Part shown: piece after piece, positions 32,022 to 32,035 of the stretch
Layout of the letters: every line of letters begins with the position of its first letter
Position numbering within the stretch: position 1 is the stretch's first letter
Source: a candidate division WOR-3 bacterium
Lineage (GTDB): Bacteria > SDB-A
DNA: 32,035 nucleotides
Direction of reading: 5' to 3'
NCBI GenBank assembly: GCA_016934535.1
Contig: JAFGSQ010000043.1
Coordinates: 1-32,035 of the forward strand
The notes under the pieces: model-generated
The model's input: the letters and a program-made list of their open reading frames with translations, nothing else
What the model was told of the DNA's origin: nothing
Databases searched by the model: none
Made by a program: the position numbers and the translations under genes

Positions 32022-32035
32022 TTTAATCATTCACC

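Noticed and set aside
1-32035. CRISPR arrays, insertion sequences or prophage genes
   Set aside because: No regularly spaced repeats, transposase or phage-like frames were seen on either strand.

Overview
The window reads as ordinary bacterial chromosome, densely packed, AT-leaning and with many overlapping genes. Several secreted proteins carry N-terminal signal peptides and C-terminal domains like the type IX secretion (Por) sorting domain. An Omp28-like protein, an FG-GAP/PKD/LamG protein and a very large coiled-coil membrane protein of DUF4175 type point to the FCB group or a related candidate phylum (WOR-3/TA06-like lineages are my guess). This placement is inference from gene content; no rRNA or ribosomal protein gene is present to confirm it. 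UGA is used as selenocysteine in at least one and probably two genes, so the organism almost certainly has selA/selB/selC elsewhere.

Layout. Positions 1-8600 (minus strand) hold a long collinear block: a large coiled-coil membrane protein, a small helical-repeat protein, an AI-2E-type membrane protein, a small helical protein, two ATPase/permease ABC pairs and, at the window edge, a truncated tRNA-Ala(UGC). Positions 8690-12171 (minus) hold an HD-domain protein, an iron-type alcohol dehydrogenase overlapping an LsrG-like ABM-domain protein, and an unassigned protein. A divergent HIT-family gene plus a small membrane protein (12266-13170) follow. Then come a TrmB-like regulator, a DUF4230-like protein preceded by a possible 24-residue membrane peptide, and an N-terminally truncated SagB-type nitroreductase, all minus. 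A small membrane protein and a sodium/solute symporter form a plus-strand pair (15576-17185).

Positions 17422-23837 are the envelope/secretion region: an Omp28-like thiol protein, a GtrA-family protein, an FG-GAP repeat protein behind a near-consensus promoter overlaid with palindromes, a TetR regulator, and a secreted PQQ-type beta-propeller whose ribosome binding site can fold into a hairpin.

Positions 23848-27632 (minus) are a tight selenium operon: YedE-type selenium/sulfur transporter, TusA/YedF-like carrier, NifS-like cysteine desulfurase, DUF3343 protein, and selenophosphate synthetase SelD. SelD is itself a selenoprotein: its reading frame crosses an in-frame UGA at the catalytic position, with a SECIS-like hairpin just downstream. 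Together the operon would import selenium, mobilise it as a persulfide/perselenide, and activate it to selenophosphate.

After typA/bipA (28004-29836), an apparently empty spacer contains a 96-codon frame with two adjacent in-frame UGA codons (30016-30021) followed by a SECIS-like hairpin. It resembles the small CC/Se-motif selenoproteins and would carry a Sec-Sec pair. It is the most interesting item here. A TGS-domain GTPase and a nucleotidyltransferase-like protein close the window.
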